A stretch of 64,000 nucleotides of DNA from a bacterium (GTDB lineage: Bacteria; Hinthialibacterota; Hinthialibacteria; Hinthialibacterales; Hinthialibacteraceae), in NCBI GenBank assembly GCA_016125385.1, contig WGLV01000022.1, forward strand, positions 124,001 to 188,000, read 5' to 3'. A program made the translations under genes and the position numbers. The first letter of the stretch is position 1; each line of letters starts with the position of its first letter. Shown in pieces: positions 53,194-60,986 of the stretch. The notes beneath the pieces are model-generated. The model was not told the origin of the DNA, searched no databases, and saw only the letters and a list, made by a program, of their open reading frames with translations.

Positions 53194-54156
53194 ATGAGAA
53201 AACCCCTGCGCACCGCCTCCGTGCAGTTCGAGCACGTCAACGGCGATAAACCCGCCAACCTCGCCGTGATGCGGGGATTCGTGGAGCGGGCGGCGCGGCA
53301 AGGCGTCCAGACCTTGGCGTTTCCCGAATGCTGCATCAGCGGCTATTGGGGGCTGCGCGATTGGAGCCGCGAACGCCTGACCGGACTCGCCGAGCCGGTG
53401 TTCGATGGCGAGAGCGCACGGACGCTTGCGGCGTGGTCGGCTGAGTTCGGCATGACGATCGGCGCCGGGCTGATCGAGCGCGACGGATCGCGATTGTTCA
53501 ACACCTACGTCGTCGCCATGCCGGACGGCGCCATGCAACGCCATCGCAAAATCCACGCGTTCGTCAATGAAGCCCTCTCGTGCGGTGATGAATTCACCGT
53601 CTTCGATACGCCTCACGGCTGGCGCATGGGCGTTCTGATCTGCTACGACAACAATCTGGTCGAGAATGCGCGCATCAACGCCCTGATGGGAGCTGAACTG
53701 ATACTCGCGCCTCACCAGACTGGCGGATGCCGCTCGCGCAGTCCTCACGCGATGGGAGTGGTAGATCGCGCGCTGTGGGACCGTCGCCATGAGGAGCCCG
53801 GAGCGATCGAGGCGGAATTCCACGGTGAAAAAGGGCGCGGCTGGCTGATGCGCTGGCTGCCAGCGCGAGCGCATGACAACGGACTGTTTTATCTATTCAG
53901 TAATGGAGTGGGCGTCGATGACGATGAGGTTCGGACCGGAAACGCGATGATTCTCGATCCTTATGGACGCATCCTCACGGAGACGGGGAGAGCGGGGGAT
54001 GACATGGTGATCGCCGATCTCGATCCGGATTTGCAGCCGATGTCGACCGGACGCCGCTGGCTCAAGGCGCGCCGTCCTGAACTCTACGCCAAACTGACCG
54101 AACTCACCGGAAACGAAGCCCCCATCCGCGCGATACGAATGGGAGAAGACGGCTGA
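53194..54156 (+). CDS. Carbon-nitrogen hydrolase (nitrilase superfamily)
   Basis: A 320-residue cytoplasmic amidase. Catalytic triad: glutamate in LAFPECCISGYWG, lysine in QRHRKIHAF, cysteine in GVLICYDNNLVENAR. RTASVQFEHVNGDKPANLAVM is the usual first strand/helix, and NAMILDPYGRILTETG is the conserved late motif. The gene is divergent from the GH5 gene. ATG 53194 is chosen because AGGAAGGA precedes it and gives the family N-terminus; the open frame running far upstream is only the antisense of GH5. The substrate (amide, nitrile or N-carbamyl compound) is unknown. Confidence 0.9.
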   Translation: MRKPLRTASVQFEHVNGDKPANLAVMRGFVERAARQGVQTLAFPECCISGYWGLRDWSRERLTGLAEPVFDGESARTLAAWSAEFGMTIGAGLIERDGSRLFNTYVVAMPDGAMQRHRKIHAFVNEALSCGDEFTVFDTPHGWRMGVLICYDNNLVENARINALMGAELILAPHQTGGCRSRSPHAMGVVDRALWDRRHEEPGAIEAEFHGEKGRGWLMRWLPARAHDNGLFYLFSNGVGVDDDEVRTGNAMILDPYGRILTETGRAGDDMVIADLDPDLQPMSTGRRWLKARRPELYAKLTELTGNEAPIRAIRMGEDG

Positions 54157-54163
54157 ATAAAAA

Positions 54164-54193
54164 CCGGGGCGAGACGGTATCGCCTCGCCCCGG
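54164..54193. terminator. Hairpin between convergent genes
   Basis: CCGGGGCGAG (54164-54173) and CTCGCCCCGG (54184-54193) form a perfect 10-bp stem with a 10-base loop. No T-run follows on the plus strand; four T lie beyond it on the minus strand. Confidence 0.6.
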
Positions 54194-54215
54194 ATGGTCA
54201 TAAACCGTGTTGCGC

Positions 54216-54851
54216 TTATTTCGGAATGTTTTCGCTCAAGAGCCTTCCGCTGTGATCGATCGCGCCGGGATACATCGTCAACAATTCGTCATACAGCGCC
54301 CTGGCTTCCTCATCCTTCCCGTCCTGCTTGTATTGATACGCCAACAGAAAACGCGCGTACGCCCCCACCTGTACGCCGTCTCCGTAGAAGCAGTCGCCAA
54401 AATCCTTGATGGCGCGTTGATAATACTCAAGCCGCTTGTCTCCTTCCGACATCTGCCCCAGATATAACACCGCGCATCCCGTCCGGTTGGCGTGCATATA
54501 CTCGCGCGTGAGTTTCTCCAGACTGGCGACGGCCTCTTCCGAACGCCAGTTCTTGTTCGCGACCTGGTACAACTGCTCGATCTCGGCCAGTTGCGACTGA
54601 CTGTACTTCTCACGGTCCTGCATCATGCGCTCGCGCGCTTTTGTCTGCATGGCCTCGCGGTTAGAGGAGGCGGTGAGCTGGCTCTTGACCGGCAACACGA
54701 TCTTCTCCAGCGCGGCGATGCGTTCTTCCAGCTGAGCGATTTTGGCTTGCAGTTGTTTGATGACGGCGTCTTTGTCGTCCTGACAATGCCCGCTCAGTGG
54801 CGCCAGAGACAAGACGAACAGCGTGGCGATGGCGATTGACTTTTTCATCAT
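54216..54851 (-). CDS. Secreted coiled-coil/TPR-like protein
   Basis: A 211-residue exported protein with signal peptide MMKKSIAIATLFVLSLAPLSGHC, where the C is not in a clear lipobox. A heptad coiled coil follows (DAVIKQLQAKIAQLEERIAALEKIVLP, about 28-55). The rest looks like TPR helices (AVASLEKLTREYMHANRTGCAVLYLGQMSEGDKRLEYYQRAIKDF, DEEARALYDELLTMYP), similar to the YbgF/CpoB plan of coiled coil plus TPR in cell-envelope biology. That comparison is by layout only. A palindromic element lies just upstream. Confidence 0.72.
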   Translation of the reverse strand: MMKKSIAIATLFVLSLAPLSGHCQDDKDAVIKQLQAKIAQLEERIAALEKIVLPVKSQLTASSNREAMQTKARERMMQDREKYSQSQLAEIEQLYQVANKNWRSEEAVASLEKLTREYMHANRTGCAVLYLGQMSEGDKRLEYYQRAIKDFGDCFYGDGVQVGAYARFLLAYQYKQDGKDEEARALYDELLTMYPGAIDHSGRLLSENIPK

Positions 54852-54890
54852 CCGTTTCCCCCGTTTGTGTGAATGGTGAATGTTGTGGCT

Positions 54891-55000
54891 CCGGTCGTCT
54901 GAATTATGGTGTTATTGCACCTCATGCCAATCGGCGGATGTCACACTGAAACGTGATTTCCGCGCCGATGAATCCAGACATAACTCTGACGATAAATATA
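54891..55000 (+). repeat. Dispersed palindromic element, copy 4
   Basis: Aligns along its length with the copy at 26581: GGTCGTCTGAATTATGG, TATTGCACCT, CCAATCGGCGG, TGTCACACTGAAACGTGATTT, then GATAAATATA at the right end. Upstream of the minus-strand gene at 54851. Confidence 0.65.
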
Positions 55001-55196
55001 ACAAAACTATACGCGGATGCTGCGGGGTTATTTCGAAAATAAAAGACGATAATTACGATGGGGTTGATAATGAATCACTGAATCGATTGACGCTTCAGGG
55101 TGGGAGTTTCATTTTGGAGAACTCCCGTAGGGGTTATGAAATCCGAGAGAAAATCGAGTGTGAATGGAGGGAAGAAGGCGGAGTTCGGCGGTTCGC

Positions 55197-55334
55197 TCAG
55201 GCGCTGAACCCAAACGTTGAATTGAAGTGAAGTTGATACTGCGGACGCCGGCGCCGCATGAACGAATGGGGATGCAATTCTTGCATACCGCACTCGTTCT
55301 GATCGTCTTTGGTTTCCTGGTTTACGTCATTCAT
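55197..55334 (-). CDS. Tiny candidate gene, 45 residues, unknown
   Basis: ATG at 55334 with CAGGAAAA about 6 bases upstream encodes a hydrophilic peptide starting MNDVNQETKDDQNECGMQ and ending FGFSA before TGA. It follows another tiny gene on the same strand by 23 bases. Evidence is only the start signal, position and shared transcription direction; it could be chance. Confidence 0.25.
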   Translation of the reverse strand: MNDVNQETKDDQNECGMQELHPHSFMRRRRPQYQLHFNSTFGFSA

Positions 55335-55357
55335 CGTGATTTTCCTGGTAAGCCGCC

Positions 55358-55543
55358 TCAGCCAATCCAGCGGATATCGGTCTCACCCTGCTTGGGGCTC
55401 AGTTTGACCGGGCAGCCGCGATTTTCGAGATACTGTTCAAAGCGGCGCATTCTCAAGTTACGTTCGTCGGTTCCATTGAAACGGGACGTTGTACTTGAAG
55501 GTCCTGCGGGGCGGGCGTCACGCCTATGCCTGTTACGTTCCAT
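55358..55543 (-). CDS. Small basic protein candidate, 61 residues
   Basis: ATG at 55543 has AAAGGA about 9 bases upstream. The product is basic and polar (MERNRHRRDARPAGPSS, then MRRFEQYLENRGCPVKLSP and a WIG end), with no signal peptide or known motif. A sigma-54-like promoter at 55594-55609 on the same strand would give a leader of about 40 bases. I recognise no family. Confidence 0.35.
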   Translation of the reverse strand: MERNRHRRDARPAGPSSTTSRFNGTDERNLRMRRFEQYLENRGCPVKLSPKQGETDIRWIG

Positions 55544-55593
55544 GATGAGGATTCCTTTCCAGAATCGGGATTCTTGATACATCTCCCAATAGA

Positions 55594-55609
55594 TGCAGAG
55601 AATGTGCCA
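55594..55609 (-). promoter_or_regulatory. Sigma-54-like -24/-12 promoter
   Basis: On the minus strand: TGGCAC (55609-55604), then after ATTCT the element CTGCA (55598-55594). This gives the GG and GC pairs the correct 10-base gap. The -24 box is perfect and the -12 box has one change from TTGCA. An AT-rich stretch lies upstream. Transcription would start near 55583, before the small gene at 55543. Confidence 0.45.
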
Positions 55610-56010
55610 AAATGACTTTTTCTGTATAAGTGGCTTGTTTGATTTGGCTTAAAGATGAGATCGCCCATTGGCGACTCGGATATTGGTAGAAAAAGCGTAC
55701 GAAATTGAATACCCCTATCTCAAAATTGCACACCCGGTAATCTTCTGGAATTCTTACGTTTATGTCATCTCTCGTTTCTGTTGACTCGGGTTCCGGCGGA
55801 TGAATAGGTCGTGGATATCTATGGGATTAACTTGATATTATATATAACAATCTGTTTTAATTGATTTTGTTCAAAAAGTGTTGATGGTTCCTATTTTCTT
55901 GACTATAGTAACGAGTGGGGAATTTTATCGCAGTGGTGGCAAAATGCCTCTGTGCGGTAAATCGCCTGAGGGTTATTCTCGATCTTGCATCGAAAGACAG
56001 GCGGTTGGGT

Positions 56011-58167
56011 ATGGGTTCGTGGCGGTTGCTGCTCTATGTAATTTCATGGCGCTGCTTTGTTGTCATGTTGTTAGCGTTTTTATTCGCCTCGCTTGCTAGG
56101 CGTTATACGCCCCGGTTGAGCTATTTGTTCTGGTTTTTCGTTCTGCTGAATCTCTCGACTCCCTCGGGATATCTCTCTTACCCGCTTCCCGCCGGTGAGT
56201 TGATCTCCTCGTTTGAATCGGCTTGGCTGGTGGAGACGGAAAACACTGTTTCCCCGCCGTCTGAAGCCGAGCATGTCGTTTTCAACGATCAGACTCTCGC
56301 CATGCCGCCAACCCCGGCGCCGGCTGATCCTTCAGCCTCGCGATTTCAGCAACCCGTCTCATTCTGGCGGACGCTCCAGCGCTTGTCTCCCGTGATTCTG
56401 GCCTGCTGGTGTCTGGTTTCGATCATCATTCTCCTTGCTCAATGCATCCGTTTTTTCTATTTCCGCCGCCGTTACCATCGCCTTGAAGAAATCAGAGCGG
56501 GTCGCGCGTATCGTCTGTATTGCGATGTTGCGCAAATGGCTGGGATGAAACCGCCGCGCCTGCTGGCGTGTGAAGAAAAACGCGTCTCGCCTTATTCAAT
56601 CAGTTTCCGGGGACATTGGCGCGCGGTGGTGGCCCCTCGCGATTTTCTGGAGAGCGCCGATGACGATTCTTTGCGCGTCGTTTTCGCCCATGAATTGATG
56701 CACATCCGCCATGGAGACAGTTGGGTAAATCTGTTCCGGCTGGCGCTGTTCGTTTTGTTTCACTATCACCCCGTCCGCTTGATCGCCGACCGGGGCTTTG
56801 AAGACGAACGCGAAATCAGCCGCGATATCGAGGCGCTGCAGCTGCTTGGCATGCCACCTCGGCGTTATGCGGTGATCCTGATCAAGGCGTTTATTCGTTT
56901 TGACCAGTTCGCTCAATCTCCTCTCGCCGTTTCCACTTTCTCTCTCCGCAGGCCTGGCCGGGTCGATCGCGTCCGGATTCTTGCGGAACACCGCAATCTG
57001 GCTGGACGAGGCGCCGCGTTTATCCTGGTTCTTCTCGCCTTGTTCGCGGCGATGGACTTCGTAGACCCTGTCTTGTTCGCCCGTTCCGCCACGCCGTGGA
57101 CGATCGAACTGAACGATACGCCTCATCGCGGACGCTTATATAAGGGGCGTACTATTTTCGATCCGCTCGCGCGTGAAATGGGCTCTCTCGCGCGGTACGA
57201 TGAGCGGCGTTTATGGGTAATGGAACCGTCTCATGGATTGTCGGTGTATGACTGGGATGGTCAATCGGTCCCATCTCGCATTGATTCGTGGACGTTCGAT
57301 AATCGAACGGCGCCGTCTTCCCGTATGTTCGGAGCCGGATTCGGTGTCCGTGACGGTATTGCGTATGTTGGCGCGACGCCGCGTTCGCTGACTATCCCCT
57401 CCATGATTTATTGCCTTCGTCTGGAATCCGGTGGCCGCCTTCGCTTTGTGGGAAGCCAGTCCACGCCGTTTATCACCGCATTCGCGGAGATCGGCGGGGT
57501 GCTATGGGTTGGCGCCTATGATTTTGAGACCGGAATCTCCAGCCTGACGCTCTACCGTAATAATGGCGGCGCCAATCTGCGCACGATCGATTCCATGTAT
57601 TTTCCGGCGGATCCGGTAACGGCGATCGAGCGATTGCCCCTCGCGGGTAAAATCGCTGTGGCGCACGGATCGCGCTTGAGTCTGTTTTTGTCGCACGATT
57701 CGCTCGAAGTCGCCGGCGAGTTTGATTGTGGCGGCGAAATCGGTTGCATCAGAGAGTTGAGCGGCGGGCGGCTGGCTGTGATCGGCGTTGAGAAAAACAG
57801 GGAAGAAAATGGTGAAAAACAAAAGACGCAACGCCCCTTTATTTGTCTGTATGAACCTGTGCTGACCGATTATTCCCTTGAAAGCCGCCTTCGGTTTACG
57901 CGCGAGTATGAATCCCGGCTTGGGATGATCGTTGACGCGGCGGCGGTTGATAATCGGCTGTTAATCGCCGGACCTGGGTTTGGAACGGCGTTGATATCGT
58001 TTGAAGAAGCCCGGCCCCGTTTGGTGGAATATCGCCGCGACGCCTTGCTCACCATGGTTGGAATGGACGATTCATTGTTGTTTTTATACCCCGTCTCCTC
58101 CTGGATGCGCAAATCCGATCTTTTAACCGATTCCAGCGCGCCTGAAAAATGGGTGACGTTACACTGA
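56011..58167 (+). CDS. M56-family (BlaR1-type) membrane metallopeptidase with large sensor-like tail
   Basis: A 718-residue membrane protein. The N-terminal membrane part has helices at LLLYVISWRCFVVMLLAFLF, SYLFWFFVLLNLS and VILACWCLVSIIILLAQ. The zinc-protease motif is HELMH in RVVFAHELMHIRHGD, inside a domain typical of BlaR1/MecR1 (CEEKRVSPYSISFRGHWRAVVAPRDFL). A further helix (AAFILVLLALFAAM, near 360) leads to an extracytoplasmic tail of about 340 residues with repeated beta strands (SVYDWDGQSVPSRIDSW, IGGVLWVGAYDFETG), propeller-like rather than the penicillin-binding domain of BlaR1. No BlaI/MecI repressor is adjacent. ATG 56011 has a weak ribosome-binding site. Confidence 0.82.
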   Translation: MGSWRLLLYVISWRCFVVMLLAFLFASLARRYTPRLSYLFWFFVLLNLSTPSGYLSYPLPAGELISSFESAWLVETENTVSPPSEAEHVVFNDQTLAMPPTPAPADPSASRFQQPVSFWRTLQRLSPVILACWCLVSIIILLAQCIRFFYFRRRYHRLEEIRAGRAYRLYCDVAQMAGMKPPRLLACEEKRVSPYSISFRGHWRAVVAPRDFLESADDDSLRVVFAHELMHIRHGDSWVNLFRLALFVLFHYHPVRLIADRGFEDEREISRDIEALQLLGMPPRRYAVILIKAFIRFDQFAQSPLAVSTFSLRRPGRVDRVRILAEHRNLAGRGAAFILVLLALFAAMDFVDPVLFARSATPWTIELNDTPHRGRLYKGRTIFDPLAREMGSLARYDERRLWVMEPSHGLSVYDWDGQSVPSRIDSWTFDNRTAPSSRMFGAGFGVRDGIAYVGATPRSLTIPSMIYCLRLESGGRLRFVGSQSTPFITAFAEIGGVLWVGAYDFETGISSLTLYRNNGGANLRTIDSMYFPADPVTAIERLPLAGKIAVAHGSRLSLFLSHDSLEVAGEFDCGGEIGCIRELSGGRLAVIGVEKNREENGEKQKTQRPFICLYEPVLTDYSLESRLRFTREYESRLGMIVDAAAVDNRLLIAGPGFGTALISFEEARPRLVEYRRDALLTMVGMDDSLLFLYPVSSWMRKSDLLTDSSAPEKWVTLH

Positions 58168-58370
58168 ACCATGCTGAAACCCGCCTGCATAACTTCCCGG
58201 AGAATCGCACTCGCCTCGCCGACCGGCTGAATCATTGGATCGCTGGCGCCGAACACCGGTTCTCTCGATAAATCGCCCCATCGCTCCGCGCTCGGTATTC
58301 AGAGAAAAACCGGCCTTCGTTGATTGATGTCGGCGGAAATCCGAAAGCATGGTATGATGAAAAAATTATA

Positions 58371-58478
58371 ACGGCTGTCAAAATGATGTTCTTGATGAGT
58401 TCGAGTACAATCGACGAAAATCACTAGAAAACGTGATTTTAGCACGATCGCTCGGGACGTTTCTTTGACGGCATGGCC
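58371..58478 (+). repeat. Dispersed palindromic element, copy 5
   Basis: Aligns base-for-base in spacing with the copy at 26581: CGGCTGTCA, GAGTACAATCGACG, and a perfect central hairpin AAAATCAC (58417-58424)...GTGATTTT (58433-58440) around TAGAAAAC, then GCACG. It lies between the M56 peptidase gene and the next small gene. Confidence 0.7.
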
Positions 58479-58844
58479 GGTTATTCATCCCACGTGGCGC
58501 GCGATATGAAGGTGCAGGACCTTGCGGAATTATTTTTTGTGGTGGGTAAGCATCATCCCGATCAAAAACAGGTCAATCCGCTGTTTTTCGATTTGCCGGG
58601 CGATGAAATCGCCATCCCTGTCTGGACGGCCAAAACCCGCGCCTATTCCTGGTTGGAATGGACCTTCCTCCGCGCGGAATACGATATTGTCGAAGTCAAA
58701 CGCGATGAATTCATCGCCAATCTGATTGGAACGCGATGTTCGTGTCTTCTGATCGATCCCGAGGCGGATGATAAAACCTTCCCCCCCGAAAAAGTCGTCG
58801 CCATCCCGCGCATTCCCGGTCCCCCGCCTGATAATCTGATCTGA
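58473..58844 (+). CDS. Hypothetical protein, 123 residues
   Basis: A cytoplasmic protein with no recognised domain. It is rich in alternating strands (LAELFFVVGKHHPDQ, NPLFFDLPGDEIAIPVWTA, WTFLRAEYDIVEVKRDEFIANLIGT) and ends PGPPPDNLI. The start could also be ATG 58506 (112 residues); neither has a good ribosome-binding site, and the 58473 start falls in the right end of the palindromic element. A 25-base tandem duplication spans its stop codon. Codon use looks like its neighbours, so it is probably a real gene. Confidence 0.55.
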   Translation: MAGYSSHVARDMKVQDLAELFFVVGKHHPDQKQVNPLFFDLPGDEIAIPVWTAKTRAYSWLEWTFLRAEYDIVEVKRDEFIANLIGTRCSCLLIDPEADDKTFPPEKVVAIPRIPGPPPDNLI

Positions 58845-58880
58845 GACGTCCCCGTATAATCTGATCTGAGGCGTCCCCGT
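58831..58880 (+). repeat. 25-base tandem duplication over a stop codon
   Basis: Two consecutive units of 25 bases starting ATAATCTGATCTGAG and ending CGTCCCCGT (58831-58855 and 58856-58880) differ at one base. The first unit includes the stop of the upstream gene. Confidence 0.8.
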
Positions 58881-58884
58881 ATTT

Positions 58885-59481
58885 TTATTCGGCTGAAGGC
58901 TGGTTGTGAAACAGAAAAAAAGACATGCTGGGTTTGTGCGGGTTCTGCTCCTGCTCAATCAACCGGGTTGCGAATCCCCGCTGCTTGATTTCACTCAGAT
59001 GATCCCTGAACAGAATGTGAGGCGCGGTGGAAGGTTGCGCTTCGCGGTTGATGTAAAACAGCGTGTAAGTTGAATGACCGAACGCGCGCCGCAGGTAGGC
59101 CTCGTATTCATCCGGTTCCACCACGTGATAGAGCACGTCGAGCGACATCGCCATGTCATACCGCTCCAGCGTCGCCTCGGGTAAGGCGTCGAACCGGAAA
59201 CCGGGGCGATCGGCGTACATCGCGCGGCAGCGCTCCACAACGGATGGCGATACATCGAGTCCGTAATACTGCTCGACAGGCAGTTGCGCCACCTGAGTTC
59301 CGTCGCCACAGCCGAAGTCGACGATGCTTTTGATTTGAAAATGCCTGATGACGGCCGTCACGTAGGCGCTTTTAAACTGGCCCAGCACGCCTTTGCTGCC
59401 CGAGCCGCTGTCTCCGCCCGCCGCGTAGCGCTGGTCCCAGAATTGAGAGGCTTTGAAGTTCGGATCGAGTGGTTCATTCAT
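58885..59481 (-). CDS. SAM-dependent methyltransferase
   Basis: A 198-residue class I methyltransferase: FWDQRYAAGGDSGSGSKG is a typical N-terminal segment, IVDFGCGDGTQVAQL is motif I, YYGLDVSPSVVERCRAMY the ribose-binding acid, and YDMAMSLDVLYHVVEPDEYEAYLRRAF motif IV and beyond. This resembles small methyltransferases found in polysaccharide or O-methylation loci. The start at 59481 (MNEPLDPNFKASQFW) is chosen on conservation; ribosome-binding sites are weak at all options. Substrate unknown. Confidence 0.85.
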   Translation of the reverse strand: MNEPLDPNFKASQFWDQRYAAGGDSGSGSKGVLGQFKSAYVTAVIRHFQIKSIVDFGCGDGTQVAQLPVEQYYGLDVSPSVVERCRAMYADRPGFRFDALPEATLERYDMAMSLDVLYHVVEPDEYEAYLRRAFGHSTYTLFYINREAQPSTAPHILFRDHLSEIKQRGFATRLIEQEQNPHKPSMSFFLFHNQPSAE

Positions 59482-59708
59482 GCCATGATTACCAGTGAGA
59501 TAGAATCGGTTCACGATAACCGGCAAACCATAGCATGATTGCTCTGAATGCGCTATTCATGGACGGGATCGAATCCCCGGCGTTCGAAATTTCGTGTTTT
59601 TCGCTTGACCGGAAACGTAGATCGGATTGACTATTCAGAATTGGCGCCGATTTTTTACCAAATGCACGATGAAGATTAAACGCGGCGCTTCGTCTTGAAA
59701 GGACGAAT

Positions 59709-60977
59709 ATGAGTGGGATCAAACGGAGCGACCCTCTGTTGAAGGCGATGCGCGATCGCAAAAACGAAGTGATCGAGCTGACGCAAACCCTGTGCGGCTT
59801 CGCGACGGAAAACCCGCCCGGACGCTTCTTCGAACCGTGCGTCGACTATCTGCGTGAAGTGTGCGAGTCGATGGGGCTCACGGCGCAAAAAATTCGAGTC
59901 CCCGCCGCCTATCAGAAAAAATATGCGCCTGATTACGCTCAAGACGAACCACGTTTCAACCTGATCGCGCGTTGGGACGTGGGCGCGAAAAGAACGCTCC
60001 ACTTCAACAGCCATTACGACGTCGTCCCCGTCTCGCCCAACTGGAAAACCAATCCTTTCAAACCGGTGGTGAAGGGAAAACGCCTCTACGGGCGCGGTAC
60101 GCAGGATATGAAGGGCTGCCTGGCCGCTTCGCTTTTCGCGGCTCGCGCGATGCTCGCTGAAAAGATCGTCCCTCCCTGGAACATCGAATATTCATTCACC
60201 TGCGATGAAGAAATCGGCGGCGAATGCGGAGCGGGGTATATTGCCCGCAAAAAACTCATAAAACCCGACGCCTGCATCGTCTGCGAGGGCGGCTGGGGCG
60301 ATCTGATTTCGTTCGGTAATCGCGGCGTTTTGTGGGCGGAGGTGTGCGTCCGGGGGCAGGCCGGTCACGGCTCGAATCCGGCGGCGGGCGTGAACGCCTT
60401 CGAACAGGGGATGGACCTGGCCCGCCGTTTTCAACAATTGCATAAAAAACACGCACGGCGCAAAACCCGGGCGAAGATGAATAATCCCGAAGCGCAACGC
60501 CCCACAATGACCCTGGGTGGAGTTTCCGGCGGTGGATCGAAGATCAATATCATCCCCGATGAATTCAGGTTTACCATCGACCGTCGTCTGATCGCCGAAG
60601 AAGACGTGAACCAGATCATGGCTGATTACCGCGCCGTGTTGGAAGAAGCGAAATCTCAAGATGCCGGCTTGAAGGCGGAAATCCGGTTTTTAACCGGTTA
60701 CAACGCGGGGTTGACCGACCCCGCCCATCCGTTGTGCCTGACCGCTCGAGACGCCGCGCAAAAAGTGAATGGCGGCTCCGCTGAAATCCGCATGTTCGGC
60801 GCGTTCACCGATCTGCATTTTTTCACCAACCTGATCAAATGCCCCACGATTGGGTATGGCGTGGTTGGTGACGGCTTGCATAGCGATGAAGAATATTGCC
60901 TGACCGACTCACTGGTGAATACCGCCCGCGTCTACGCTGAAATCGCGCTCACTCTCGACGCCGCCTGGAAGGGCTGA
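59709..60977 (+). CDS. M20-family metallopeptidase/deacylase (ArgE/DapE group)
   Basis: A 422-residue dizinc enzyme. Zinc and catalytic residues appear in LHFNSHYDVVPVSPNW (first ligand H and catalytic D), YGRGTQDMKGCLAAS (bridging D), FTCDEEIGGECGAGYIA (general base and ligand E), VCEGGWGD, the dimerisation/lid domain with RGQAGHGSNPAAGVNAFE, and the final ligand histidine in GVVGDGLHSDEEYCL. It cleaves peptides or N-acyl amino acids; ArgE, DapE and peptidase annotations cannot be separated here. AAAGGACG precedes the ATG. It converges on the CHAT gene with 9 bases between. Confidence 0.9.
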   Translation: MSGIKRSDPLLKAMRDRKNEVIELTQTLCGFATENPPGRFFEPCVDYLREVCESMGLTAQKIRVPAAYQKKYAPDYAQDEPRFNLIARWDVGAKRTLHFNSHYDVVPVSPNWKTNPFKPVVKGKRLYGRGTQDMKGCLAASLFAARAMLAEKIVPPWNIEYSFTCDEEIGGECGAGYIARKKLIKPDACIVCEGGWGDLISFGNRGVLWAEVCVRGQAGHGSNPAAGVNAFEQGMDLARRFQQLHKKHARRKTRAKMNNPEAQRPTMTLGGVSGGGSKINIIPDEFRFTIDRRLIAEEDVNQIMADYRAVLEEAKSQDAGLKAEIRFLTGYNAGLTDPAHPLCLTARDAAQKVNGGSAEIRMFGAFTDLHFFTNLIKCPTIGYGVVGDGLHSDEEYCLTDSLVNTARVYAEIALTLDAAWKG

Positions 60978-60986
60978 CTGCCGTTT

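Larger units (their letters stand above)
54852..56010. other. Gene-poor stretch
   Basis: About 1.16 kb. It holds palindromic element copy 4, two tiny minus-strand candidate genes (55197-55334 and 55358-55543) and a sigma-54-like promoter at 55594-55609. From 55610 to 56010 it is AT-rich with no supported gene. Confidence 0.5.

Noticed and set aside
54880-55230. 116-residue plus-strand open frame over palindromic element copy 4
   Set aside because: Translates the repeat element itself and has no ribosome-binding site or family resemblance.
59560-59590. tRNA T-arm-like GGGATCGAATCCCC
   Set aside because: Loop lacks the TTC start and no acceptor, D or anticodon arms can be folded around it.
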